Positions 39,164 to 47,260 of a DNA stretch of 55,517 bases are shown piece by piece (the first letter of the stretch is position 1; every line of letters begins with the position of its first letter). Position numbers and translations under genes: made by a program. The notes under the pieces were generated by a model. It saw only the letters and a program-made list of their open reading frames with translations, searched no databases and had not been told where the DNA came from. Origin of the DNA: Peptococcaceae bacterium (lineage in GTDB: Bacteria > Bacillota > Desulfitobacteriia > Desulfitobacteriales > Syntrophobotulaceae); the NCBI GenBank assembly GCA_009778595.1, contig WRJI01000006.1, positions 1-55,517 of the forward strand. The letters are read 5' to 3'.

Positions 39164-39654
39164 GATCGTCCTCCAAAATAATTGGTCTTTTATTGGAAAT
39201 CATACTCTCAACAGTTTTTTTCGCCATTATCTGTGTGGTTGTGCTGCAGATCTTTATGCAGACACAAAAGATAGAACAACTCAGCCGTGATAAGTCCGGC
39301 GCGATTGTTCTGGCTCAAACTGTTGGGGATATGTTTCGCAGCCAAATGCCAAAGGGGTTGGATGATTATGCTTTCACATTGAGGAGCCGATATTTACAGG
39401 CATATTCCCAGGTTGATGAGAGGCATTTCGTTATTTCCCTGGATGAAGAGAAAGGTGCCAATGGACGCGGTTGGTTTGCTTCAATTGAAGTTGATGAGAT
39501 CACAAGTTCGCCTGTTGGAAAGCTGAGCCGTGCCGTTATAAGAGTTCAGAAATCGGGTAACGTTCTTTTCGAATTAAATGTTGATTCGTATTCACCTGAC
39601 AGAGGGATGATAAGAGTTGAGAATCAAGGATCTTTGACTATCGATGACGAATAA
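39160..39654 (+). CDS. Prepilin-like membrane protein
   Basis: 164 residues. The N-terminus, MRSSSKIIGLLLEIILSTVFFAII, looks like a prepilin leader with a glycine followed by hydrophobic residues and a glutamate, though the glutamate is at +4 and not the usual +5. One membrane helix (about 8-31) precedes a beta-rich exposed domain. It overlaps the DUF4860 gene by 4 bp and so is translated together with it. Confidence 0.7.
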   Translation: MRSSSKIIGLLLEIILSTVFFAIICVVVLQIFMQTQKIEQLSRDKSGAIVLAQTVGDMFRSQMPKGLDDYAFTLRSRYLQAYSQVDERHFVISLDEEKGANGRGWFASIEVDEITSSPVGKLSRAVIRVQKSGNVLFELNVDSYSPDRGMIRVENQGSLTIDDE

Positions 39655-39685
39655 CATTCCAAGAGTCGGGAGAAGGGGGGTTTAG

Positions 39686-40222
39686 GTGAACATGAACAAA
39701 GGAGAAAAAGATTCGTCGAATATTGTCCATGGAACACTCGAACACGCGAGCCGGCCTGGGGTTAATGTTGGGTTTATCTCACTGCTGATGATTTTTATGG
39801 TTCTATGCTTAACTGTGTTTATCGCCTTGGCATTGCTGAACGCCGGTGTTGATAAGCGTTTGACCGATAGAACGGGGGAGACTGCCTTGGCTTATTACGA
39901 GGCGCAAAACCGCTTTCAGATGTTTCTGAGTGAGCTTGACTCTTTTTTGCCGGAGGCGGTTCAGGATGGGGGAAGAATCGAGGAATTCCTTCTCCGCCGT
40001 GAAGGGTTGTCGGAAGAGTCGGTTTATGATGAGGCCCGGGGTCTCATCAGCGCCCGGTGGCCCGCCGGTGAGCGATTGGTGCTCCTGGCAGAAATCCTGA
40101 TTCATGTTCCGGTGGTTGACGGGGCACGGTATCATATCCAATCGGTCTATGTGGCACCTAGGCAGGAGTCGATGAAGGAGCCTTTGAATAACTTGTGGAG
40201 CGGGGAGGATTTTTTTCAATGA
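39686..40222 (+). CDS. Single-pass membrane protein of the pilus-like operon
   Basis: 178 residues. A membrane helix lies at about 28-51 (GFISLLMIFMVLCLTVFIALAL), then an exposed domain. The stretch ETALAYYEAQNRFQMFLSEL is like the helix after the membrane segment of PilX-type minor pilins. No named family is recognised. GTG start after AAGGGGGG; an ATG at 39692 is possible. It overlaps the ATPase start by 4 bp. Confidence 0.65.
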   Translation: MNMNKGEKDSSNIVHGTLEHASRPGVNVGFISLLMIFMVLCLTVFIALALLNAGVDKRLTDRTGETALAYYEAQNRFQMFLSELDSFLPEAVQDGGRIEEFLLRREGLSEESVYDEARGLISARWPAGERLVLLAEILIHVPVVDGARYHIQSVYVAPRQESMKEPLNNLWSGEDFFQ

Positions 40223-41277
40223 CAATCAGGGAATTATTGGGTATGGCTGTGGAACAGGGGGCTTCCGATATTTTCATTGTTTCTCAGCGGGCATTAACTT
40301 TTAAGATTGAGGGCAGGTTCATTCCTGTGAGCGAAGTTCCTGTCAAACCTGAGGATGTGGAGAATATCATCAGGGAGATTTACCGGGCCAAAGAAAGGGA
40401 TATGTCAACGTTGATCAATACCGGTGATGACGATTTCTCATTCTCTGTGAGCGGTATGGGACGGTTTCGGGTCAACACGTTTCGCCAGCGGGGATCTCTC
40501 GCGGCGGTCATTCGTGTAATCAGTTTCGTTATGCCTGATCCGGCCGCGCTGCGGATTCCGGACGCGGTGATGAATGTCTCGAATTTCTCCAACGGGCTCG
40601 TGTTGGTCACCGGACCGGCTGGAAGTGGGAAGTCAACGACTTTGGCTTGTATCATTGACCGGATTAACCAGGAAAAGAACGGTCACATTATTACCATGGA
40701 AGATCCTATCGAATACATTCACCGGCACAAGCAGTGTATTGTGACCCAGAGGGAGGTGCCCAGCGATACCCGGAGTTATGTAACGGCGTTGCGGGCCGCG
40801 TTGAGGCAGTCACCCAACGTGCTGCTCCTTGGGGAGATGCGGGATCTGGACACGATTGAGATCGCAATGACGGCGGCTGAGACCGGGCAGTTGGTGCTGT
40901 CGACGCTGCATACCATGGGAGCCGCCAATACCATTGACCGGATTATTGATGTGTTTTCCCATAATCAGCAGCAACAGATTCGGATCCAGTTATCGATGGT
41001 ACTGAAAGCGGTGGTTTCCCAGCAGCTGTTGGAGGGGAAGGACGGGAGATTGATTCCGGCTTTCGAAATTATGATATCGAATCTGGCCATTCAGAATATG
41101 ATTCGAGAGGGCAAGATCCATCAGATCGAGTCGGCAATCTACGCGGGAACGAATGTGGGAATGACGACGATGGATAACAGTTTGTTCAGGTTGTACGAAG
41201 ATGAGTTGATTGATAAGGAGGAAGCGATTCTCTTTGCGAATAATTATGAATCCATGCGGCAGAGAATTGAGGGGTGA
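40219..41277 (+). CDS. PilT-type pilus/secretion ATPase
   Basis: 352 residues. An N-terminal PAS-like domain (LLGMAVEQGASDIFI) precedes the RecA-like ATPase: Walker A GPAGSGKST at 132-140, the Asp box in ITMEDPIEY, Walker B LLLGEMRD and the His box STLHTMGA. The retraction motif AIRNLIRE appears as AIQNMIREGK. By sequence it is a PilT (retraction) type. No PilB assembly ATPase is near. ATG after GGGGAGGA, overlapping the previous gene by 4 bp. Last gene of the operon, convergent with the LTA-synthase-like gene 26 bp on. Confidence 0.92.
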   Translation: MTIRELLGMAVEQGASDIFIVSQRALTFKIEGRFIPVSEVPVKPEDVENIIREIYRAKERDMSTLINTGDDDFSFSVSGMGRFRVNTFRQRGSLAAVIRVISFVMPDPAALRIPDAVMNVSNFSNGLVLVTGPAGSGKSTTLACIIDRINQEKNGHIITMEDPIEYIHRHKQCIVTQREVPSDTRSYVTALRAALRQSPNVLLLGEMRDLDTIEIAMTAAETGQLVLSTLHTMGAANTIDRIIDVFSHNQQQQIRIQLSMVLKAVVSQQLLEGKDGRLIPAFEIMISNLAIQNMIREGKIHQIESAIYAGTNVGMTTMDNSLFRLYEDELIDKEEAILFANNYESMRQRIEG

Positions 41278-41303
41278 GTCGATTAAGAGAATGGGTGTGG
41301 CCC

Positions 41304-43061
41304 TCACCCCATCCCCATCGCCGCAAACTCAGCCACCTGAAGCCGCAGTTCAAGCTCACGCAACTCTGTAGGCAGCCCGGTCAACATGCCACCGGCACCA
41401 TCACAATAAATATCGTGCCTGGAAATGCATCGCAACCGCGGAAAGACCTCATCCAACACGCCAAACAACCCTGATTTAGGCATTTCCAGATAGTCCAACA
41501 ACACAACCGGCAAAAAATTGGCACCCACCCGCTCAAAATGGGATCGTTCTGTTTTAAAGTTGCTTACCATCAGAAAATCCGGCGAATACATACGCCCAAC
41601 GTCCATTGGCGATAAATAACCTTCGTCCCTTCCGATATACCCCAACCTGCGATAGAATTCAAGTTCACGACCCACTGTTCCCAAATGATCTCCAAAAAAA
41701 AGCAACACGGTTGGCTCATTTTGGGAATCCACATACGCGACAAGACGTTTAAGCTCACGATCCCCATGGCGCAGCCCATGGAGATATGTTTCGGCTTCTT
41801 GTATCAGCCTTTTCCCCGTCCTATCAGAGAATTCCTTCGTGTTCAGGATTTTGATATCGGTCTCAGGATATTTTGCGGGGGTGTAGGGTTGATGGTTTTC
41901 CATAGAAATTCCCATAAGAAAAGCGGGGGCGGTTTTGGCGCCGTACAATCTGAAGATTTGGTTGGTCAGCTCAGCGTCAGAAATATAGAAACCGTCTTTG
42001 TCCGCGAATCTCAGATCTTCTGCGCCTGTGAAAGTGTCAAAACCCATGTTTCGAAAAGCGTTCTCACGATTATAGAAAGACTTGTTGTACGTATGAACAG
42101 CATGGACTTCATAGCCAAAACCCTTGAAATAGGTCGCCAAGGAAGGGACCTGTCGTTTGGAAAGATAATAGTAAAAAGGTTTCGCCGAATTGATATGCCG
42201 TTCGGCGATGCCGGTCAGGAACTCGGATTCCACGGCACAAGTCCCTCCGCCAATAGGTGTAACAAGGAGAGTTCCTGTTACGGCACGGTTCTTCAAGGCC
42301 CGAAAAAACGGCAAAGGATCTTCTGAAAGTTCAAGTTCCGGAACACGTGTCAGATCGAAAAAGGACTCGGACAGAATAACGATAACATTTGGCAGCTTGT
42401 GAGAGGCGGAAGTTCTTGATACACCTTTTGTTGAATCTGCCTGCAGGACCGGTTCAACAACCGGCAGTTCAAGAACCGGCGACTCAACAACCGGCGGAAC
42501 GGGTTTCTTGAAATACCCTCCTGTATTGTGTACGAACCCATAGAGGAATCCCTTCGTCAAGTAGGTGACATCCTTCTTTTTTTCGAAGAGGCTCAAGATC
42601 ATAGCGACCACAAAGGCTATCACAGCCACAAATCTATCCGCGAACAGGAGCTCAGCCGGAATCAGGAGGAACACGCCCACCAGGGAACCTGCACCCACCG
42701 CCGCCGCAACCATGAGCACGGGGGTGACAGCCAGATTGGATGATCCTGTAACCCCGGCTATTTTGAACGCAAGCAACAGGTCAAAGAAATAGAGCGGTTC
42801 ATTTCTGGCAAAGTGTTTGAAGGAGCTGATAACAACCAGAATGAAGAACACAAGAAAAACGGCACAAGAAGCGATAATCACCCTGCCCGTGAATACCGCC
42901 GCCGGCAGAACCAACCCGTATACGAATACCACATTGATCAGGAAAAAGAAAGGTCTGTTGATCATCCATCGGAACGCCGGCAAAAAGCCGCGCCTGTGAA
43001 CGGCTTCAATGAGAAGAACCCACACCGGGCAGACGAGAAACAAAATGATCAGCGTGTACAT
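41304..43061 (-). CDS. LTA synthase family sulfatase-like membrane protein
   Basis: 585 residues. Five or so N-terminal membrane helices (about 1-180), a linker rich in Pro, Val and Glu (about 195-220), then an extracellular sulfatase domain. The metal and catalytic residues are in VILSESFFD, GGGTCAVESEFLTG (the threonine is the expected nucleophile) and FFGDHLG. The family transfers glycerol phosphate to lipoteichoic acid or related polymers. The ATG at 43061 has GAGAGGGAATC before it. The first 13 bases overlap the end of cca, so the two are probably cotranscribed. Confidence 0.88.
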   Translation of the reverse strand: MYTLIILFLVCPVWVLLIEAVHRRGFLPAFRWMINRPFFFLINVVFVYGLVLPAAVFTGRVIIASCAVFLVFFILVVISSFKHFARNEPLYFFDLLLAFKIAGVTGSSNLAVTPVLMVAAAVGAGSLVGVFLLIPAELLFADRFVAVIAFVVAMILSLFEKKKDVTYLTKGFLYGFVHNTGGYFKKPVPPVVESPVLELPVVEPVLQADSTKGVSRTSASHKLPNVIVILSESFFDLTRVPELELSEDPLPFFRALKNRAVTGTLLVTPIGGGTCAVESEFLTGIAERHINSAKPFYYYLSKRQVPSLATYFKGFGYEVHAVHTYNKSFYNRENAFRNMGFDTFTGAEDLRFADKDGFYISDAELTNQIFRLYGAKTAPAFLMGISMENHQPYTPAKYPETDIKILNTKEFSDRTGKRLIQEAETYLHGLRHGDRELKRLVAYVDSQNEPTVLLFFGDHLGTVGRELEFYRRLGYIGRDEGYLSPMDVGRMYSPDFLMVSNFKTERSHFERVGANFLPVVLLDYLEMPKSGLFGVLDEVFPRLRCISRHDIYCDGAGGMLTGLPTELRELELRLQVAEFAAMGMG

Positions 43062-44428
43062 GATTCCCTCTCCTTCAATAGCTCCTCCAAGAGCGCGCCC
43101 CGGGTATTGGGGCACACGCCGTCCATGACTTTACCAAGCAGCATGTCCAACATATGCCCGACTTGGGGCCCCGCATTAATACCGGCGGCAATCAAGTCAT
43201 TGCCATTGATATTCAAATCCCGTAAGGTAAAACATCGGCTTTGTTCCTGCAAGCTCAGATATACCTCATAGAGCCGGTTGATCTCTTCAAGGCGGTTGTG
43301 AGAATCCGGATGATGGGCAAGGGTGTCGGCTTTCTTGATATGAAGAAGTCGGCAAAAATTATCCGGACCCAAAACGCGGAGCCAACGGAGGATCTTTTTG
43401 GGTGTGGCGGCAATAGGAGTGTCGTGATACCGCACAAGCGCGATGACGGCGGCGGCGGTACGGTTATCGATTTTGAGGCGCGCCAGAGCTTTTGCGGCTA
43501 TATCCGCGCTGACTTCGGCATGGCCGTAAAAATGCCCTATACCTCGAGTATCTAAACTCCAACAAGCGGGTTTCCCCAAATCATGAAACAACAAAGCCAA
43601 TCTGAGGAGAGAAACATCATCGGGGTTAAGAGGGTAGGAGGCAGTTGTTGTTACACACTCTGCGCTTTCAACAGAATGACGCCATATGTCGTAACAATGG
43701 TAAGGATTCTTCTGGTCAAAATCAAAGCTTGGTATAATTTCCGGCAAGATCACAGCGAAAATATCCCGAAAGTTCAGAAGGTATTCATTGAGGGATGGCG
43801 CCCTCAGAAACGTCATCAATTCGGCGGTGATACGTTCGCAGGCTGATTGACGCAGCATTTTGTGACGGTGCAACATAGCGGCTTGGGTTGCCGGTTCAAT
43901 ATGAAAACCCTTTGTGGCGGCCAATCGCAGGGCCCGCAGAATTCGTAAAGGGTCTTCTCTCAGCCGGGCATCGGGATCGTCGGTTCCCCGCAGAATTCTT
44001 TGCTCGAGATCGGCTAATCCGCCAAAACAGTCAACAAGACCCCTTTCCGGATGATAGGCCAAGGCGTTGACGGTGAAATCACGAAGCCGCAGATCCTCTA
44101 TTAAGGAATCTTGAGAATCCGACCGATAAGTTGTGATCTCAACCGGTCCCATATCTGTCAGAACAGCCAAAGTATCATGTTTGATCCCAAAGTCCAGAAC
44201 GTGCTTGCTTGGAAAACAGTCCCTAACCTCCCCAGGTGTCGCGTTGGTAGTAATGTCCCAATCTTTGACAGGCAGACCGAGGAAAGAATCCCTGACGCAG
44301 CCGCCCACCACATAGGCCTCAAAACCATGTGTCGTCAGAGATAGGAGGATCTCCTCCGGGGCAACGGGAATAGGTATTGTTAAGATGGTGGTTGGTGTGC
44401 CATTTGAAGTGCTATTTTCAGTGCTCAT
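43049..44428 (-). CDS. cca: CCA-adding tRNA nucleotidyltransferase with HD domain
   Basis: Adds or repairs the CCA end of tRNA. 459 residues from the ATG at 44428. The class II nucleotidyltransferase head has VVGGCVRDSFLG and the carboxylates D56 and D58 (DWDITT). It is followed by LREDPLRILRALR and a C-terminal HD domain (LALLFHDLGKPACWS). No good ribosome binding site precedes either this ATG or the in-frame TTG at 44470, so the start is uncertain. Confidence 0.9.
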   Translation of the reverse strand: MSTENSTSNGTPTTILTIPIPVAPEEILLSLTTHGFEAYVVGGCVRDSFLGLPVKDWDITTNATPGEVRDCFPSKHVLDFGIKHDTLAVLTDMGPVEITTYRSDSQDSLIEDLRLRDFTVNALAYHPERGLVDCFGGLADLEQRILRGTDDPDARLREDPLRILRALRLAATKGFHIEPATQAAMLHRHKMLRQSACERITAELMTFLRAPSLNEYLLNFRDIFAVILPEIIPSFDFDQKNPYHCYDIWRHSVESAECVTTTASYPLNPDDVSLLRLALLFHDLGKPACWSLDTRGIGHFYGHAEVSADIAAKALARLKIDNRTAAAVIALVRYHDTPIAATPKKILRWLRVLGPDNFCRLLHIKKADTLAHHPDSHNRLEEINRLYEVYLSLQEQSRCFTLRDLNINGNDLIAAGINAGPQVGHMLDMLLGKVMDGVCPNTRGALLEELLKERESCTR

Positions 44429-44549
44429 AATAACAATAATTATAATACGAAAAGAAGAGCAAAACAACAAGAAAATCGGGGCCCCAGGCAGCCCAACCCT
44501 ACTTGGGGACTGTTACCAGCCCACGTGTTTCTGTTTCCCTCTCCAAGAA

Positions 44550-44578
44550 TTGACAATGATCTCTTATAGATGTAAGAT
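44550..44578 (+). promoter_or_regulatory. Sigma-A-type promoter for the LRR genes
   Basis: TTGACA (44550-44555), a 17-bp spacer and TAAGAT (44573-44578), 81 bp before the first LRR gene. Confidence 0.7.
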
Positions 44579-44658
44579 ATTTACATAGTAAACGATCATC
44601 CCCTCAGTGGAGACCTTCCGAAATATTCTAAGTCTTTTTATTCACAAGGGGGTTAACT

Positions 44659-45675
44659 ATGAAAATCATAGACTTGCTCAAAAAATACAAGTGGATGTTG
44701 ATCATTAACCTCTGTATCGTGGGGATGCTCGTTTTAGCCGTTTGTATTGTAAACTCATTTCATGGAAATCCTCCTTTGGAATATAATTATAAGTACAGCA
44801 GCGAGTTGGGCGGCGTGATCTTAACGAAATACACAGGGCAAGACCTTGATGTTATGATCCCCTCTAAATTAGGGAAACACCCTGTTGTAAGCATTGAGGG
44901 ACAGAATGGGCGCGGATTGGTTAGTGACCAAGTTAGAACAGTCATCATACCTGACAGCGTGACAACTATCGGCGATTATGCGTTTGCCGGCTGTGAGTCG
45001 CTGGTATCGATCTCAATACCTACAAGTGTCGATACTATCGGTATCTGTGCGTTTTGCAATTGCACGTCTCTTTCATCAATCGCTCTCCCTGAGAAGGTAA
45101 CCAGGATTGGTTCCGCCGCGTTCAATACTTGCAAATCCCTTATATCAATCACAATTCCTAATAGTGTGCCAAGTATTGGTGACAGAACATTCGCCGTTTG
45201 CAGTTCTCTTATTTCAGTTACCATTCCTGAAAGTGTTATCAGTATTGGTGATAGTGCGTTTGCAGGGTGCGACTCCCTTGAGTCGGTCATAATACCTGAC
45301 AGTGTAACAAGTCTCGGCAGCAGCGCATTTAGCCGTTGTAGTTCGCTTAAGTCAGTTACTCTCTCCATTCGTTTAACATATATTGAGGATTACGCGTTTT
45401 ACTATTGTGGTTCACTTGAGTCAGTTACTATTCCCAACAGCGTCTCAAGAATTGGTTATGAATCGTTTTACTATTGCAGTTCCCTCACGTCAGTCACGAT
45501 ACCCGAAAGTGTTACAAATATCGGTTATGGCGCGTTTCTTGATTGCGGATCCCTTGAGGAAGTACTCATTCCCAATAGCGTGACCGGTATAGGGAATATA
45601 GCTTTTTTGAGATGTCCTTTACGTTCCGATCAAACCAAAGAAAGAATATTCCAAATCAATCCTAAGGCGCTTTGA
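44659..45675 (+). CDS. BspA-type leucine-rich repeat surface protein, copy A
   Basis: 338 residues. One N-terminal membrane helix (about 12-33) is followed by about nine 23-residue LRR_5 repeats of the form SVTIPDSVTSIGDSAFAGCDSLE. The family is found on the surface of host-associated and anaerobic bacteria, where some members bind proteins, but the ligand here is unknown. The second copy lies 137 bp downstream with nearly the same N-terminus and ribosome binding region (GGGGGTTAACT). Confidence 0.88.
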   Translation: MKIIDLLKKYKWMLIINLCIVGMLVLAVCIVNSFHGNPPLEYNYKYSSELGGVILTKYTGQDLDVMIPSKLGKHPVVSIEGQNGRGLVSDQVRTVIIPDSVTTIGDYAFAGCESLVSISIPTSVDTIGICAFCNCTSLSSIALPEKVTRIGSAAFNTCKSLISITIPNSVPSIGDRTFAVCSSLISVTIPESVISIGDSAFAGCDSLESVIIPDSVTSLGSSAFSRCSSLKSVTLSIRLTYIEDYAFYYCGSLESVTIPNSVSRIGYESFYYCSSLTSVTIPESVTNIGYGAFLDCGSLEEVLIPNSVTGIGNIAFLRCPLRSDQTKERIFQINPKAL

Positions 45676-45706
45676 GGTGCGTGATGATCATCCTCTCAAT
45701 AACTAC

Positions 45707-45802
45707 TAATGCGGGCTACGCCCGCAAGTATCCAGTATTCAGGATTCAGAATGTGGATTTTCTTGTTTTTTATTGATGTTGTTGCAACCTAAGCAACTAA
45801 TG
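45707..45802 (+). repeat. Dispersed hairpin/heptamer element, copy 5
   Basis: The head GCGGGC-TAC-GCCCGC is at 45711-45725. Three heptamers (TATCCAG, TATTCAG, GATTCAG), AATGTGG, the AT core, GTTG-TTG-CAAC and CTAAGCAACTAATG follow. Both edges read CTAATG. It fills the gap between the two LRR genes, 32 nt after the first stop. Confidence 0.9.
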
Positions 45803-45812
45803 GAGGTTAACT

Positions 45813-46829
45813 ATGAAAATCATAGGCTTGCTTACAAAATACAAGTGGCTTCTGATCATTAACCTCTGTATCGTGGCGATGCTCGTTTTAGCCATTTGTA
45901 TTGTAAACTCATTTCATGGAAATCCTCCTTTGGAATATGATTATAAATATAGCAGCGAGTTGGGCGGCGTTAGCTTAACGAAATACACAGGGCAAGACCT
46001 TGATATTATGATCCCCTCTAAATTAGGGAAACACCCTGTTGTAGGAATTGAGGGGAAGTATGGACGTGGATTGGTTAGTGACCAAGTCAGAACGGTCATA
46101 ATACCTGACAGTGTAGCAACTATCGGCGACTACGTATTTTTTGGCTGCAAATCGCTTGTCTCAATCACAATCCCCAATAGTGTTGATACTATAGGGAGTA
46201 ACGCTTTTTGCAGCTGCCTTTCACTTACATCAATCGCAATCCCTAAAAACGTAACAGATATTGGTGTCGCAGCGTTTAATGGTTGTCGCTCCCTTACAAC
46301 AATCACAATTCCCCAAAATGTCGTGAGCATAGGTTCCGGAACGTTTGGTGGTTGCATTTCCCTTACCTCCGTTGTAATTCCTGAAAATGTCATAAGTATT
46401 GGTGATAGTGCGTTTGCGGGGTGCGACTCCCTTGAATCGGTCACAATACCTGACAGTGTAACAAGTCTCGGCAGAAGTGCTTTTAGCCGTTGCAGTACAC
46501 TTAAGTCCATTACACTCTCAAATAATTTAATGAATATTGAGGATTATGCCTTCAGCAATTGCATCTCTCTGGAGTCAGTTACAATTCCAAATGGTATGAC
46601 AAGTATAAATTATCAAACATTTAGTTATTGCAGCTCTCTTACGTCAGCCACAATACCTGACAACGTCACGATAATTAGTCATGGCGCGTTTTTTGATTGT
46701 AGTTCCCTTGAGGAAGTCACAATCCCTGGCAGTGTCACAAGTATTGGCAACGGGGCTTTTACAAGATGCCCATTACGGTCAGAACAAACAAGACTAAGAA
46801 TATTCCAAATCAATCCTGAGGCGCTTTGA
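45813..46829 (+). CDS. BspA-type leucine-rich repeat surface protein, copy B
   Basis: 338 residues, the same length and plan as copy A. The first 115 residues are almost identical (differences such as LLKKYKWM/LLTKYKWL), while the middle repeats differ more (for example KNVTDIGVAAFNGC against EKVTRIGSAAFNTC). This fits a recent tandem duplication with faster change in the exposed repeats. The ribosome binding site is TGGAGGTTAACT. Confidence 0.88.
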   Translation: MKIIGLLTKYKWLLIINLCIVAMLVLAICIVNSFHGNPPLEYDYKYSSELGGVSLTKYTGQDLDIMIPSKLGKHPVVGIEGKYGRGLVSDQVRTVIIPDSVATIGDYVFFGCKSLVSITIPNSVDTIGSNAFCSCLSLTSIAIPKNVTDIGVAAFNGCRSLTTITIPQNVVSIGSGTFGGCISLTSVVIPENVISIGDSAFAGCDSLESVTIPDSVTSLGRSAFSRCSTLKSITLSNNLMNIEDYAFSNCISLESVTIPNGMTSINYQTFSYCSSLTSATIPDNVTIISHGAFFDCSSLEEVTIPGSVTSIGNGAFTRCPLRSEQTRLRIFQINPEAL

Positions 46830-46993
46830 GTTGCCGACCGCTATGGACTCACATCATCTTTCAGTAGTAAGACGACGCAAGACATTAAGTGATTTAGGCT
46901 GGACGGAGTACTAGCTTCGATATGGCAAATCGTACTCCCGGTGTGTCTGATATCATAGTGCTTTCTTAAAATTTATGACATGCCCCCTCTTAC

Positions 46994-47095
46994 TAATGCG
47001 GTCTTCGACCGCAAGTATTCAGTATTCAGTATTCAGTATTCAGAATGTGGATTTTCTTGTTTTTTATTGACGCTTCGCGTCTGTAAGGTACTAAG
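46994..47095 (+). repeat. Dispersed hairpin/heptamer element, copy 6
   Basis: The head GCGGTC-TTC-GACCGC is at 46998-47012. Four TATTCAG heptamers, AATGTGG and the AT core follow. A different tail hairpin, GACGC-TTC-GCGTC (47069-47081), is followed by TGTAAGGTACTAA. Together with copy 7 it defines a second tail type. Confidence 0.9.
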
Positions 47096-47122
47096 TCAAA
47101 ACGTGCGCAGACAACCCCCGCG

Positions 47123-47131
47123 TGTTATAAT
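47123..47131 (+). promoter_or_regulatory. Possible extended -10 promoter for argFGH
   Basis: TGTTATAAT has the TG dinucleotide and a perfect TATAAT but no recognisable -35 box at 17 bp. It lies 129 bp before argF, between two repeat copies. Confidence 0.4.
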
Positions 47132-47140
47132 AGGAAAGTT

Positions 47141-47240
47141 AATGCGGGCTTCGCCCGCAAGTATCCAGTATCCAGTATTCAGTATTCAGAATGTGGATTT
47201 TCTTGTTTTTGTTGACGCTTCGCGTCTATAAGGTACTAAT
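47141..47240 (+). repeat. Dispersed hairpin/heptamer element, copy 7
   Basis: The head GCGGGC-TTC-GCCCGC is at 47144-47158. Heptamers TATCCAG, TATCCAG, TATTCAG, TATTCAG, then AATGTGG and the AT core. The tail hairpin GACGC-TTC-GCGTC is at 47214-47226, followed by TATAAGGTACTAATG. It ends 5 bp before the argF ribosome binding site. Confidence 0.9.
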
Positions 47241-47260
47241 GAATGAGGAGGGCACACACC

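Larger units (their letters stand above)
46830..47260 (+). other. 431-bp gap before argF: two repeat copies and a possible promoter
   Basis: The first part has no gene but holds a 7-bp inverted repeat (GGAGTAC 46905-46911, GTACTCC 46932-46938). Then come repeat copies 6 and 7 in tandem. Between them TGTTATAAT (47123-47131) is an extended -10 without a good -35. No ARG-box-like repeat was seen. The argF ribosome binding site follows copy 7. Confidence 0.6.

Noticed and set aside
41278-41303. Terminator between the PilT-type gene and the LTA-synthase-like gene
   Set aside because: The short GGGTG/CACCC pairing is weak, has no T tract, and partly lies in the coding end.
41685-42326. 213-residue plus-strand frame inside the LTA-synthase-like gene
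   Set aside because: It is antisense to a gene with clear sulfatase motifs and shows no domain of its own.
46994-47240. Tandem repeat copies 6 and 7 as a CRISPR array
   Set aside because: Only two units of about 100 bp with internal heptamers, no short unique spacers of constant length, and no cas genes.
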